Positions 1-13,010 are shown, numbered from the stretch's first letter. The stretch is 64,000 nucleotides of DNA from Daucus carota subsp. sativus (GCF_001625215.2 NC_030389.2:31857454-31921453), one strand, 5' to 3'. Program-made: numbers and translations. Notes: generated by a model not told the origin, from the letters alone.

Positions 1-18
1 AATAATCAAACATAGAAA

Positions 19-1274
19 CTATATTGTTTGATTGTTTACCACTTCTCCAGTGAGCAAATTCATCCAGTGCAAAACTTTGAACCATTTCAGATAACCCTTC
101 CCTTCCTCCGCACCTATTCATTTACAGAGTAAATGTCACATCTATTTTGACACGTTACAGTATGAAGATAAAGTTTTTATATACAGTGAAAAGAAAAACA
201 TTAAGAAGTAGACATATTGAGGGAAAACATACCGTGTTTGTAAGTATTCATCGCCTGATCTTTGTGGAACACAGCTAGCTTGAACCTTTGACAGGAGAAT
301 GTACATATGAAGACACATCTGTCGCCCACAGCCAACTTACATGCTTTTGTTAACTCATTCCACTCACTGTCAAATAAAATTTCATCTTCAGTCCACTTCA
401 AATGAATTCTCCATGTGATTTTCTGAAATCCCAGATGAAACCATTTCATTTCGGGATCCAAACCAACGTCCAATGCTTCGTCCTTTGGCAGAACCTATAC
501 AACCAATCCAGAGTAATCATACACTGCAGATATAGAAATTATATGAAAGTTCTCATGGAGTTTAAATATACCTTGATCCATCTTTTGCGCTCCAAATGTT
601 TGTCAGTGATGACAAAGTCAAATTCCCTTTCAAACTCACATGCAGAGCTATAGGAGTAAGCTGATCTAATTTTATCTTTGTCTAATTCACTCTGATGAAA
701 CACCGGATCCCTATCAACGCCTCTCATGATTCGACGTGAGTACTCGATTTCAACAGCATACTCACTAAAGATCTCAACTTTGAATTCAGTACCACCAATA
801 TACTCAAGTGAAAACGAATAGCAAGGATTCACATCAAAGTACTCCATTAAACTCTCGATTCCTTCAATTGTTTCAGATTCACTAACGTAACGACCAAGCC
901 ATGTCTTATTAAAAGATAAATGCAGGCCAACAATATTCGAGTTCAGTGAAGCAAAAAAGGCAGCAAATGCAGAGGGAATTTTCTGTTAAACATTGATACA
1001 GAACACATGATAAATCTATCTATATTATGTATTCTCTTGAAAGGCAGTACAACATATAATATAGAGAGATATAGAGAGATATATCATACCAGAACACCAT
1101 TCTGATTTCTTCCTTCCACAAGACGGCAAAGGAACACCTTTTCATCCTTTGATTTGGTCAATGGAATAGAGGCTGTAAACAATAATACATCAATTGCATT
1201 CCGAGTAGATAGCATCAATGTACAAAGAATATGGACTGAAAAGAGCTCTCACCTTTCTTACTCGGAATAGACAT
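19..1274 (-). CDS. B3-domain DNA-binding protein (REM/VRN1-like), five exons
   Basis: Read on the minus strand, exons 1274-1253, 1172-1090, 982-572, 494-233 and 113-19 join with GT-AG borders into an unbroken 290-residue frame. The start ATG is at 1274-1272 and the stop TAG at 21-19. A leader exon probably lies near 1440-1355, since a donor GTATGA follows it and an acceptor TTTCACAG precedes the ATG exon. Residues about 20-125 begin KVFLCRLVEG and fit one B3 fold. Residues about 160-260 begin EREFDFVITDKHLERKRW and include LAVGDRCVF and FKLAVF, typical of a second B3 fold. Two B3 domains in about 290 residues is a usual plan for the plant REM family, whose members are nuclear DNA-binding proteins; the target is not inferable. 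A frame that runs through the last intron without splicing would end differently, so the final exon is the least certain part. Confidence 0.8.
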
Positions 1275-1499
1275 CCTGTGAAATCAAAGGCAAGTGCAAT
1301 CAGTTGTGGTAAACATGCATAATAGTTAAGGCTACAAAGTCGAGATTTCATACCTTGATCAGTTGTTGTTGAAGGTCGAGTTTAGGGTTTTGACAGCTTT
1401 GGGAAATCACTTTTTTCTCTCTTGCAAGAACAGTGGAAGCACCAAGAAGACGTTTCAGCTGCTTAGTAATATATATGTTTCATTACAGAGTCAAAAAAG

Positions 1500-1844
1500 T
1501 CAAGTTTGTGGTGTAACTGTAAACTAAATGATAATTAAGCCCGCATCAGTTCAAATGTGTTCATATAGAACACTTATTTAAATTGATTGACTTGGTTTTA
1601 GAGACAAATTAATATGTGATTCCGACATCAAGTAATATTATTTGCAATTAGAATATTAATTGAAGCTACATTTCATTTTACAACTTAAACACACTCTTAT
1701 CTTAATTTTTCTCTATTTATAAAACAACAACTTTTCTATAATACTCCCTCTGGTCCTTTATATAAGGCACCTTGACTTTTTTTATACAATTTGAATTTTG
1801 TAAATGGAAACGAAGGAGAATACGAAAATTGCTTACTTCTCTTC
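1500..1844. other. AT-rich upstream spacer with a MITE-like end
   Basis: This is the shared spacer behind the minus-strand B3 gene. No gene is visible. ACTCCCTCTGGTCC at about 1743 resembles a Stowaway-type terminal repeat (CTCCCTCCGTYCC). Its partner end is probably lost or buried in the tandem duplication that follows, where GAAACGGAGTA occurs in each unit. Confidence 0.4.
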
Positions 1845-3120
1845 TATACGTTGTTTGCTATATTATAAGTACAAACGTATAGAGAACCAAAAATGTTGTG
1901 TACACTTAAAAAAAAAAACACCTATTAATGTTTTAACTTCATGTCTGTATTTTAGAAAAAAAATTAGCTTATTTTAAGTTCTAATTTAAAGTAATAATAT
2001 ACTTTAAATATTATATATTATTTCTAAAATGATAAAAAAATTATTAGGTAATTATTATTGTTGTCATATCAATATATGTTTTTTTCTAACTCTTTCATAA
2101 AAGTGATTACAGTTGATTCAAAAATCATATGAATCCTAACTTGACAATTTGAGAAGAATAGCATATTCTTATGAAAGATACCATATGGAGTAACCGCATA
2201 AAATTAAGGAACACTATCCGCGCGAATATGTTGTGTCCGAATTCTTTAAATCTGAAACGGAGTACAATATTGTCCATTTTTTTTCTTACAAATTTTATTT
2301 TACCACTTACTCTCAAGTATTTTGACTTGGTTGTAAAAAAATTTATTGTTTTGAATTTTTTTTTCCTAAATACAAAATTTGATTATATATTATTAATGAG
2401 AAAAAGAAAATTCTGTTTTTTTTTTTGGACTTTCCACTCAATACACTTAAAATTGGGTGTAAAAAATCTTCTTCTTAAGTACAAACGTTGTTTGCTGTAT
2501 TCTAAGTACAAACGTATAGATCACTAAAAATGTTGTGTAGACTTAAATTTTAAAAAAAATACCTATTGATGTCTTCATATCTGTATTTTAGAAAAAAATT
2601 ATCTTCTTAGTGATCTAATTTAGAGTAATAATATACTTTAAATATTATATATTATTTCTAAAATGATAAAAAAATGATTAGGTAATTAATATTGTTGTCA
2701 TATCAATATATGCTTTTTTCTAACTCTTTCATAAAAGTAATGATAGGTGATTCAAAAATCATATGAATCCTAACTTGAGAATTTGAGAAGAATAGCATAT
2801 TCTTATGAAAGATACCATATGGACTAACTGCATAAAATTAAGGAACACTATCCGCCGTGCGAATATGTTGTGTCCGAATTCTTTAAATTTGAAACGGAGT
2901 AGAAAATTGTACTTTTTTTTCCTAAAAATTTTATTTTAATACTTACTCTTAAGTATCTTGACTTGGTTGTAAAAATAATTATTGTTTCGAATTTTTTTTC
3001 CTAGAATACAAAATTTGATTATATATTATTAATCAGAAAAAAAAAATTCTTATTTGTAATTCTTTTAAGTTTCCGGTCAATATACTTAAAAGTGTGTGCC
3101 AAAAATCTTCTTCTTAAGTT
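1845..3120. repeat. Two-unit tandem duplication, about 638 bp per unit
   Basis: The stretch from about 1845 to 2482 is repeated at about 2483-3120 with scattered substitutions and small indels. Both units run from a TTGTTTGCT...AAGTACAAACGTATAGA start through AATCATATGAATCCTAACTT and TTGTGTCCGAATTCTTTAAA to AATCTTCTTCTTAAGT. Short open frames inside are AT-rich and show no family resemblance. Confidence 0.85.
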
Positions 3121-3206
3121 GCTAAAACTTTATTTAATGATAGGTTAATTAAATTTATAAAAATCTGTTGCTCTCTTGACTTTTTTTTATTTTTAAATAC
3201 TAAAAT

Positions 3207-3494
3207 TTCCCTTCCGTCCCACCAGGTTGTTTACGTTCACTGTTTGCACGCATTGTCAGATTCTTGCAAAAGATAGTTCAATAATATTTCTCTAAATTAT
3301 TGTTGTTCTAAATAAAAGTTTAGACATCAAACTTATTTTTTTATAAAAAAATCCTTTCTGAATAAGAATTTAGATATCAATCTTTTTTTCTACATTTTTT
3401 TTAAATTTATATATAAAATGTAAGTATACTTCATCGTACTATTAAAAAGCTTGCCAAAAAATAACGTAAAGAATCTGTTCGAACGGAGGGAGTA
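3207..3494. mobile_element. Stowaway-like MITE
   Basis: The left end CCCTTCCGTCCC (about 3209-3220) and right end GAACGGAGGGAGTA (3481-3494) are inverted copies of the Stowaway terminal repeat CTCCCTCCGTYCC. The interior is AT-rich with short inverted stretches and no coding capacity. The TA target duplication is not clean. Confidence 0.6.
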
Positions 3495-4038
3495 CTTATC
3501 AATTAATAATCTTCTTTATAATTTTTCTGTTCTATACAGTGGCAATTTACGATTATACCAAACTCATTGTAATAATATTTTTGCCTCATTTCATAATATA
3601 ATGATATATACCGGACTGATGATATATTTATTTTGTACATAATTTACTAAACAATATATTTCTTTTGTAGATAATTTACTAAACAGTATTGCAACATCGT
3701 TTACTACGTATTCCTCGGCAAATAAAAAATTCTCATATATCAAAGATTTAACGGATGTATCGAGAAACTGGGCACTGCATTTTTATTCTGCAAGACAATA
3801 ACTTCTCGAAATGGCGCGTGTACTGTTCGCGTCTTCTTTTACTGTAGCAAATGACTACAGCTAGGCAACTCAATCTAAACCCTTAAGACAAAATCCGTGT
3901 CTGAATCTCAAACCACACACTCATCTCGAAGCAAGCAAAGCTCTCCACTACTCGATTAAGAAGAAGCCGCCTTAGAGAAACGAAGTACTCTGAACTTTAA
4001 CTTCTCCTTACAGCCCAACTACTCTCGAATTGAAGACC

Positions 4039-6525
4039 ATGTCGGAGAAAACAACTTCCTCTGTAAGTTATAATTCACTCCCTTTGTTCAACTAAGTGTA
4101 TTGAATGAATCTGTAACTGTAAACCTATCTGTTATGTAATAAATATATTCCTACCTGCAGTTTATTATGAATGATTTGAGCCCCTACAGTCCTATAGACA
4201 GTGTCGACACAACAACTTATGACTGGAAACTGAGAGTAAGAGTGCAATCATTCTGGAAGAGCCTGAGCAGAGAGAAACAGGAATTTTGGGGAGTTAACAT
4301 GCTACTAATTGATGACTCGGTACAGTCCTCTAAATATGTGCCTATTTCATAATACTTTATATAGAAAATATTTGTGTATCTGATTTTAAAAATTTGCCTT
4401 GCTTTGTGAATATAGAATGGTAGAGTTCATGCTTTTGCCAATTCCAAATACTGTGGTGACTTGCTGAAGGAGATAAAAGAAGGAGAAATTTATGTTATCT
4501 CCAATTTTAAAGTAAAAGATTATTTGGGAGATGAGAAATACAGAGCTGTACGCAGCAAAAAACATATTTTTTTCACTCCTCACACACTCTTCAAGAAAGC
4601 CACAGATGTTGGACTACCAATTGAGTTGTATGCTTTTGACTTATTCCATTATGATGCAATTGAAAAGCTTGCAGACGACAATCGGTTTTTAATTGGTAAT
4701 ACATTTTCCGAGTCACATATTCGCACAAAAATATGTCGACCTTATTTAGTAACAAAGCCTTTTCTTAGCAGATATGGCTGGCAAGGTGATAAATGTGCAA
4801 GACCTAATCAAAATCAAAAAAAATGATGAAGAAAAAACTCTCTTCAAGTTTCAAATCTCCAATGGAAGGTAAAAATAATTTAAACAGTAATGACAACTAG
4901 GCAGCTCATTGCTAATTCGAAGATCAACTAAATGTTCTTCTACTGTTACAGCTCTACTGTGCACGTCACCTTTTTTGATCAGTTTGGAGAATTAGCGGAG
5001 AAGGATTTTGGCAACGCGGACCGCAGGAATCTTTATGTTATAATATCCTGTGCGAAAGTTGGTCGCTATGAAGGTTCTGTCTAAATTGGAATAAGTACTA
5101 TTTCAGCTCCTTAATGCAGTTCACCATACTTGATATTATTCAAATTCACAGGTCTGCCACATTTGTCAAACTACCCTGCCACAAGAGTTTATATCAATCC
5201 TAAACACTATTGCATAAATGAGTTGAAAAGAAGGTGGTAACTTGATTTATAGTTATGTATTTTATTTAAATAAATATAGAATGTATTCTTTTTCCAAAAG
5301 TATAACGCATTTCAATGCATTATAGTATTTCTGAGAAAAAAAATGAACCTGTTGTGGTTGAGATGGTTGAGATACCAGAGGAGGAGGAGGTCGTTGTTGA
5401 AATGCCAAGGAAAATATTCAAAGTTAAGGATATAAAATCCTTACCTAAAGATTTCGGAGAGGTTGTCTTTCTTTAATTTTTTTTTATATAAATGGAAAAA
5501 AACTATTTAAGCCGTATTTACAAATGCAGTGTTGTTTTTACAGGATAGCATCTTTTGTGAAGTCACGGTCAAAAGGATTACTGATAACAAAAATTGGTAC
5601 TTCAGGAAGTGTACAGGCTGTGATTTAGAACTGGAACTTGAGCATGGAAAATTCATATGTTCACGTCCTAATGGTTGTGGTCGAATAATCCCATACCCAG
5701 ATAAGAGGTCTACCTTTTGCACATAAATCTTACCAACTGCTACAAAATTAATTTATGATGTTCCTTTTACTAATACATGTCTAAAACCAACATTTGTTAG
5801 GTTCCGGTTGTGCACTCTATGCTCAGACGAAAGTGGTTCGGTTGCAATTATCTTCCTAGATCACGAGATTACAAAACTGATTGATAAAACAGTGATTGAC
5901 CTACATGCTGATTGTAGTGATGTTCGTAATTCTTCCATTGCTCTAATTATTTGGTAAATAATGTCCCCCTGTTTTATTATTATTAACTTGAAAGTGTTGT
6001 ACATAGGAAGCCGAGGAGGAAAAATTTCCAGAAATTCTGAACATGTTCCTCAAGCAGAAATATACCATCAACCTTTCTGTCAACCTGGAAAATGTTGAAA
6101 AAGGTTCGACTGTTTTCCATGCAAAGGAAATTCTGCAGGCACAGGAAAAAGGGGACAGCTTTGATCCGAATAGTGCAACTGTGGTTGAAATCGGAGATAT
6201 TTCCTTGGTCAATGTATGTGACTAATTATAGTATTGTCAAATTTAAAACTAAATATTGTAATATGAGACGTGTTTTTTTAGGAATCTGGGACGGAGCAAA
6301 ATGCAAATGAAACTCCAAACACTGAGAAGTCAACCAACATGAAAACGAGACCACGAAATATTTCCGAATCTTTGTCTTTCAATCCTACTGATGCATCCGT
6401 TTCTCCTCTGGTGAAGAAAATTAAAGTGGAGAAGGTATGCCTAGCTGGCCATTTAGTAATGATTTTTTTTGAATGACAAAAAAAACAACAACAAATCTTC
6501 TGTTTTGTTTCAGATTTCTAAATGA
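4039..6525 (+). CDS. RPA1-like OB-fold protein (replication protein A 70 kDa subunit-like), copy A
   Basis: Twelve exons join into 518 residues: 4039-4062, 4161-4319, 4416-4695, 4772-4868, 4952-5073, 5152-5233, 5326-5461, 5544-5707, 5801-5921, 6007-6213, 6282-6434 and 6514-6525 (stop TGA). Residues about 20-130 form the first OB-fold (DWKLRVRVQSFW ... NGRVHAFA). Residues 155-270 form a second (STVHVTFFDQFGELAEKDF). Residues 300-395 form a third with a zinc-ribbon-like CTGC ... CSRPNGC, as in the C-terminal OB-fold of RPA1. Family members bind single-stranded DNA in nuclear replication and repair. Plants carry many divergent RPA1-like genes, some linked to Helitrons, so the actual role is open. 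The tail is basic and serine-rich. Two paralogues follow on the same strand. Confidence 0.85.
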
Positions 6526-6860
6526 GAATCTCGGTCATCAATGTTGCCATCCAACAAGTTCAATGGTGGTCATCATCTTTTGTGTTTATTTCAGTTCAGC
6601 TCATGTACTAGAACAAACTAATTTGGTCACTATCTGTACTTTTTATTTTCAACTATTAAGGTCTGTAATATTGTGAACATATTTTTGTTGCTGTCACAAC
6701 TACATGGTTATGTTTGAACTATATGGTTCTATTGGCACTACTGTTCAGTTTGTCACATAAATGCATATTCTGTTAGGTGTAAAAATTTAATTCAAACAAG
6801 GAATTAACTGATGTATATAAGCACACATGCAGTCTTTATTTACCACAGCAAGTTAAAACA

Positions 6861-8929
6861 ATGGCAAGCAATCACTATACTGCAGTTGAGAACTTGAAAC
6901 CTGGAGTTGATCAGTACAAAATTAAGGTCCGAGTCATCCGTTTATGGAGAGGAGCTACAAAATCAGGAGAGGAATTCAAGAGTTTCAATGTCATTGTTAT
7001 AGACCAGAAGGTATTTTTTATATGATGTTTATGGTATCTGAATCTGAAAACTTTTTGCAACACTAATATTGTAACCTAATGCAGGGACATAGGATTCATG
7101 GATTTGTACCAACTAAATGCGCTGAGGAATTTCAATTTATACTGTTTGTTGGAAGAGTGTACAGTATTAAGAACTTTGATGTCCAAATTTACAAGCAAAC
7201 TGAAAAGTTCAGAGTGTTAAGGAATGCTACTCAGCTGGTGTTTAATCAAGACACAATTTGCCAGCAGCTTGCAGATGATGGTGTCACAATACCAGCAAAT
7301 TCTTTCGACTTCTACGATCACAGCCAGCTGGAGGAACTGTCTAAACAAACTACTTACCTAGCAGGTGATTTAACATTTCTTGAGACTGTTGTGTTTAAAA
7401 TAAGATATCTGGTGCAAGCTCATTTTGTGGTATGCAGATGTGGTGGGAATCATTAAGGACTATGACAATATAAGAGATCTAACAAACAGACATGGACAGA
7501 GTCAAAGGCAGGCAAAATTTTATATAACCGACGGAAAGTAAATTTTTTTCTGTGTATTCTAATTTTATACTCCTCCTACCCAGTTACCCTGTTTTGATCT
7601 CTTTGTTTATTTGTAGTTCAAACATAAGTGTTACTTTCTGGGATAATTTCGGCCAAAACTTTGATCAGCTGATGAAAAGTGGTTTGGAGAAGCCAGTTAT
7701 TATCATCATTTCAGGATGCAGGGTTGGGAAATGGAATGGTAAACACTTTACTATCTGTAGTTGATCATTAACACTCCTTATATGGTTTATGTAATTTTAC
7801 ATCGACTTACAGGTGAGGTAGACATATCAAACAACACAGCGACAACTGTATATCTCAACTACAAGCACCATAGTGTAGTGACACTAAGGAAATTGTAAGT
7901 GAAACTCTAAACTTTTGTATCTCCATATAACTGGCTGCTCTTTATGTCCACCTAACACATACAACTCATTTGTTTAGGTTGACAAACCCTGAATTTGCCA
8001 AGAAGGCTTTAGGAAAACCAAAAGTCAAGTCAATGGCTATGGCAACAGTGAAAGAACTTGAAAACTTGGGAAAAGATGACATTGAGGTTATTAAATTGAA
8101 CCAGTTAGAAGCTTTTGTCTATTCCCTTTAAACCATGACTGTAGTATCTTTCCTATTTAAACTTTATAATATAAATGATCTATTCAGGGATTTTTCATGG
8201 CACATGTGAAGATTACTAAGATTGATGAAACTTTTAGCTGGTTTTACAATGCTTGCACAAGTTGTGACATGGAGGTCACAGTTGGAAATCCATGTCCAAT
8301 ATGTGAAGCTTGCAACAGATACGTTCCGTATCCCCAGAAAAAGTTAGTGCTTCCATTAACAAATTTTCTCAATTATATGTTGAGTACCTTATGATAGACA
8401 CCCACCATTTGCATGTAGGTTTAAAATTCATGTTGTTGCTGAGGACCAAACCGGCCAGATGCCAGTAGTGTTAGGAGACAGAGAAGTGCGTGCAATAACT
8501 GGGAGAAGAGCTTCTGATTTTGCTGATCAGGTATTTGTCATCTTTTACGTATTCAATTCACTGTAGAAATCAAACTAAGAGTTCTTCACACCAGATTTTC
8601 AGTGTGCAAGCCTTTCCGGGATGTGTGCTTGGTATTACAGATAAGGAATACAGTATAGTGATCCAGATTAGGGAGGCAAACGTTTTGAACAAGTTCAAGT
8701 ATTACTGGGCTACTAACATCTGCAGAGGTTTTGTCAAGCTTCCAGCAGAGGCAGACGAAGGTGCTTCCAGTAGTCGTGCACCAACATCACAGGTATATTA
8801 GTTTACAACTCAACATCCTGTCAATTAGTATGGACGATAAACATACTTTTATAATAACAGGCAGCCGAATCAACTGACAATGATCAAGGAATCTCAACTG
8901 TGGACTTAAACTCCAGCTTAACAGTTTAA
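6861..8929 (+). CDS. RPA1-like OB-fold protein, copy B
   Basis: Ten exons give 458 residues: 6861-7010, 7085-7364, 7438-7537, 7617-7738, 7813-7894, 7978-8086, 8188-8342, 8419-8530, 8595-8792 and 8861-8929 (stop TAA). The first OB-fold starts KIKVRVIRLWRG. The second contains SVTFWDNFGQNFDQLM. The third carries the zinc-ribbon cysteines CTSCDMEV ... CPICEAC. Exons of 122 and 82 nt correspond in length and phase to those of copy A. It lacks the small first coding exon of copy A, so ATG 6861 is the natural start. Length and domain order fit a single-strand DNA-binding RPA1-like protein rather than canonical RPA1, which is longer and has an N-terminal protein-interaction domain. Confidence 0.85.
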
Positions 8930-9414
8930 CAAATGCACACTGCTGTATGCTGCTGCTCTGCAAAGTTGCAATTTTCACAAACTGTAAATTTACCCTAATG
9001 CAAAAGACTGATTACTTTTGGGCTACTGTTAGCATCAAAGAACAATTAACCTTGCTGTATAAGGAGTTGTACCCTTCTGAAATTTTATTATTCAGAAATT
9101 ATCAAGTGAAAAATCTTTTGGGATTCTTAGTTTGCACATTCGACTTTTGAAAAGCACCAAATATATATGCCAAAAAACTCTAATAGAATTCTGCAGGTGC
9201 CATAGAAAAAGCTAAATTTGTAGCATAGGCTTTGCAGGGCACTCATACTGGACTGCATATATGAACAGGAATCCTGAGGTAAAGTAACAAGATTCCTTTC
9301 AATAATAGCTACCAGCCAACAAAAATACTGTGAGGACAAGTAAAACTTGGAAAGAAGTGCAATCACCTGGGCCTTTAAATCCAGCTCCGCTTCAAAGAAA
9401 ATATTCACACAAAC

Positions 9415-10551
9415 ATGGCTGAGATCCCATACCAGATGATATCAAATCTACGGCCTCAAATAACAACTGCTTGGAGGCTAAAAGTCCGAGTAACGAGGAT
9501 TTGGCAGGCCATTACTCAGCAGGGAGATACAGTTGGTATAAACTGTATTTTCGTCGATGAATTGGTAAGTGAAACCAATTCTTGAGCTACCAACTATTCA
9601 TTCTCAGGGTTTATTAGATTACTAATGGTATTTCTGCACTAATAGGGAGGCCGTATCCGTGCCTGGATTGCTGCTGCAAACATGAATCAACTTCAGAGTT
9701 TGATTACGGAGGGAGAAACCTATAATGTCCATAACTTTGTTGTTAGGCAATATGGTGCCATGCAAACTGAAAGATGCTTTGAAAATGATTTCTTCATCCA
9801 ATTGTATCATATGACTAACATCTTTGTAGCTGAAGATGTGGATTATATCCAGCGTCATGTGTTTCAGTTCACTAACTTATCAGCTATAATCGATGCTGCA
9901 AGGGAAAACAACTTTCTAATCGGTCAGTTTTTTTGGTTTACTACAAGAGTTCCTTGAAGCCAGTGTAGTTTTTTGTAACTGCCTATTCTGTTATGTAGAT
10001 GTTGTTGGAGTTCTACAACAAGTGCAGCCTATGACTACCTACAGGAACAAATATAACCAGCTCAAAAACAGCATTCAGTTTACCATCAACGATATGAAGT
10101 TTTTGTTAAACTTTTAAATCTATGCTTTAATAGAACTATTGCATGTTGACCCACTGAATATTTGTATCTATCTCTTAACAGCAGTCCTGCGCAAGTAATA
10201 TTCTATGATGAAATGGCGCGATCTTTTGATCAGGAACTCCACAATGCTGGCCAGCATCCAGTAATCCTTATCATCTCCAGTGTTAAAGCTCGCATGATCC
10301 AAGGTAGTCCTCAAAAAATTACATTCCTGTTTATTACTATCTTTATAAACACATTGTCAACTAAATGTTTTAGGTGAGGTGAAGTTGACAAACTATCCTG
10401 CGACGAGGTTTTTCATAAATCTTCATCATGAAGCTGTGGAGGATCTGAGAGATGCATTGAGGTTAGTAAATTCTCCTATGTAATGCATGTTTTTGTAAAT
10501 AAGTGTGAACCGATTGAATGGTACAGATTGGCAAATTGGCGTCTCCATTGA
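9415..10551 (+). CDS. RPA1-like OB-fold protein, short copy C lacking the zinc-finger domain
   Basis: Six exons give 253 residues: 9415-9564, 9646-9922, 9999-10098, 10182-10303, 10374-10461 and 10527-10551 (stop TGA). The protein begins MAEIPYQM. Residues about 18-120 are the first OB-fold (WRLKVRVTRIWQ ... GGRIRAWI), and 145-245 the second (QVIFYDEMARSFDQEL). Exon phases match copies A and B, including the 122-nt exon. The reading frame stops just after the point where copies A and B continue into the linker and the zinc-binding OB-fold, so the protein keeps two OB-folds only. It may be a functional short form or a 3'-truncated duplicate; no remnant of the lost exons is visible downstream. 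Confidence 0.75.
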
Positions 10552-10969
10552 TGCTCGGAAATGAAAGACACCTACAAGAGGATTCTACTACCTGCATCAT
10601 TCCATCATGCTATTCCAATTATTCAATCGTCCTACTTATCTTATTTCATGTATGGTTTGCAAGCCAGATTAAAAACTTTGTATTATTCTTAAGATAATGG
10701 TGCCGTAGGTTTTTATAACTCTGTTTTAAGAACTCTGTATGAAGAGCTCTGTAACTCTTATGTCATTTGCAATCTATATTCAAGTATTAACACTTGGGAC
10801 TTTACCATGCTACGTTTCGTTTAAATGTACTCATCATTTTCAAGTTTAAGTGTTTATCGGATATGACCCAATATCTCTCTTGGCAGTATTATTGCAGAAA
10901 CTAAGAATTTTATCAATTACAAACATATTTATTATGTCGATGCCCAGCAGCGCGGGCTTAAATACTAGT

Positions 10970-11345
10970 TTATTATAGTACCGTAGACCACGTATGTTCT
11001 GCAACTATAAAACGACATAAAAACATTGCAAAATGTACGAAACTTGTTGTTTTGTGAAATACATTTTATAAATATCACTATTTTATGAAAAATATTGAAA
11101 ATCATTTATGTTCGACAAGTAGAACACATATGTTCTGTAATATGTAAATATGTTCTGCAAACTTAACATGTTTTGCAGAATAATGTGTTTTTCACTATTT
11201 AACTTGTAGAATGTTTAGGATTGTCAAAATTTTTAACAAAATAATGATGTTTATAGAACATGATTTGCAAAATAACATATTTTGCAATGTTTTTATGCCA
11301 TTCTATAGTTGCAGAACATACGTGATCTACGGTACTACAGTAAAC
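10970..11345. repeat. Foldback (inverted-repeat) element downstream of the RPA-like cluster
   Basis: The left arm 10973-11036 (TAGTACCGTAGACCACGTAT ...) reappears as its reverse complement at 11277-11342 (... ATACGTGATCTACGGTACTA). Weaker pairing continues inward to a central loop near 11160, so most of the 375 bp can fold into one hairpin. It looks like a non-autonomous DNA element, but no clear target-site duplication is seen. There is no coding capacity. Confidence 0.7.
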
Positions 11346-12689
11346 ATGTGGATTACATGGAACTTTGTTCTAATTATAAATAGTATTTATTCAAATTTTC
11401 GTAGATTCGCTGTATTTTGTTCCTCACCCCTGTGCTATTATTGGAGTATCATGACTCTACTCAGAAATCTTCACTGACGAATAATGCATGAGGGTGAACT
11501 GTGTTTTCTAACATTTCATTTTGCATGAAGTGCAATATTATATATCTTACGAAAATAGGTGAAATGGAGCCGAGTTTATATTATATAATTTCGGAGTTCA
11601 AATTATATGATTTTAAGAACATGTTTAGGAGTTGATATATAAATCTTTTATCTTTATTTTAAGATAATGGAGAAAATTACGTATAATAGATAAAAATTTG
11701 TGCTTAAAACCACACATGGGTGCGTGTGGGCTAATTATAATTGGATTAGCCACTTAAAAAAATGTAAGACTAAAAACAGAGAAAACATTAGCTAAATTAA
11801 TTACAGATTTTTCCAAACATTTCCGGTTTTGATTATTCAAATTTACTTATCTTGTTTCTTTCCATGCTAGAAAAGCAATTTCCAACGTGTTTGTTATATG
11901 ACTAAATATTATAAGTTCAAAATAACTAATCACCAAATGTTATGTATTTTAAAAATTATTTTTCAAATTACTTCTCTATTTTTTTTTTTCAAAACTAGTT
12001 AATAGAATATGATTGATTCTATTGAGACTAACAATAATGAGACATCTGTAATTAAAATTATTCATATGTTTTATTATTTAAAAAAAACTGAAAATAGAAT
12101 TTGAATACGTAGCAATACTACATCAAAAATTCAAAATAATAAATTTGAAGTCATGCCCATGCTAATATGATAAAATTACTCGGCCCTTTTCACTTTTATG
12201 TACTCTCGAGCTTGGAGAAACTTATGCCTTACCCAACCCTAGTTTAGACTAAATATTTTTTTAACTCTCGATGTTTGGGAAGGTATCGATATTCTCAATA
12301 TTTTAATTCGGCCAATTCAATACTTCATGTATATATCCGATATATTTCGATGAGTTCTCGTACCAAAAAAGGACATATAACGGATGAACAATCATGACAG
12401 GGGTTAAAAAGGCATTAAACATCGATGGTTTAAAAGAACCTCTAATATATTAGTTAGGCTTAAAAAAAACATGAAATATATTATTTAGGAGTTAAAAAGA
12501 ATGAGCAAACTTTATTTTCAATAGTATTCTTCCGTTATATACCTTTTGATTCATCTTGATGGCTAATCAGAATATATCGGATATTTGAAGAATTAAATCG
12601 GCAGAATTATATATTGAGACCCAATTGGTACACACCCTGTTTAAAAGCTAAAAGGGGATTAAGCCCTTTGACAAAATTAACTAAGACTC
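11346..12689. other. Non-genic AT-rich stretch with RLP-flank module
   Basis: No gene is visible. Around 11447-11660 the words AATCTTCACTGACGAATAATG and TTTGCATGAAGTG belong to a flank module that recurs near 13700, 16840, 27560 and 31790, each time beside an RLP remnant. The rest is unassigned AT-rich sequence. Confidence 0.5.
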
Positions 12690-13010
12690 AACATTGGCCA
12701 AGCCACTAAGTTTGATCAAACAAGTCGTGCCTTTCATCTTCGTGTTAAGTTCATTCCATGTTTGTCTTGTCTCATACACAGTCCCTTGTTCAATTTAAAT
12801 CCTCTATACTGAATTTGTTCGACGGCTTAATCTCATCGCTTTTGGCTTGGATTAGAGTTGTTTGCAGTTGACATTTGCATGAGATAATAGCTCTCTGCAC
12901 CTTAACAGCATCATCAGGCCTTATTTAAACTTCAATAGTGTTGCAAATCCAAGAATCTCTGACCACCTTAACAGTAGATCCTTGATGATTCCTAATATCT
13001 CCTATAGGTA
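12690..13010 (+). pseudogene. RLP pseudogene 1 (N-terminal fragment)
   Basis: Broken frames match the N-terminus of the better RLP at 50233: AKPLSLIK signal peptide, QSLVQFKSSILN of the N-terminal LRR cap, then RVVCS and a degenerate HEIIALCTL. Stops and indels interrupt it, and no leucine-rich repeats follow. The ATG itself is lost (AGCCAAGCCACTAAGTTTG near 12697). Confidence 0.7.

Noticed and set aside
2171-2527. Phe/Leu/Lys-rich 118-residue frame
   Set aside because: It lies in a tandem AT-rich repeat, is not conserved in the second unit and has the composition of random AT-rich DNA.
8930-9410. Additional RPA-like exon between copies B and C (frame with FWATVSIKEQ)
   Set aside because: A brief likeness to the YYWATN part of copy B only, with no splice support or further domain.
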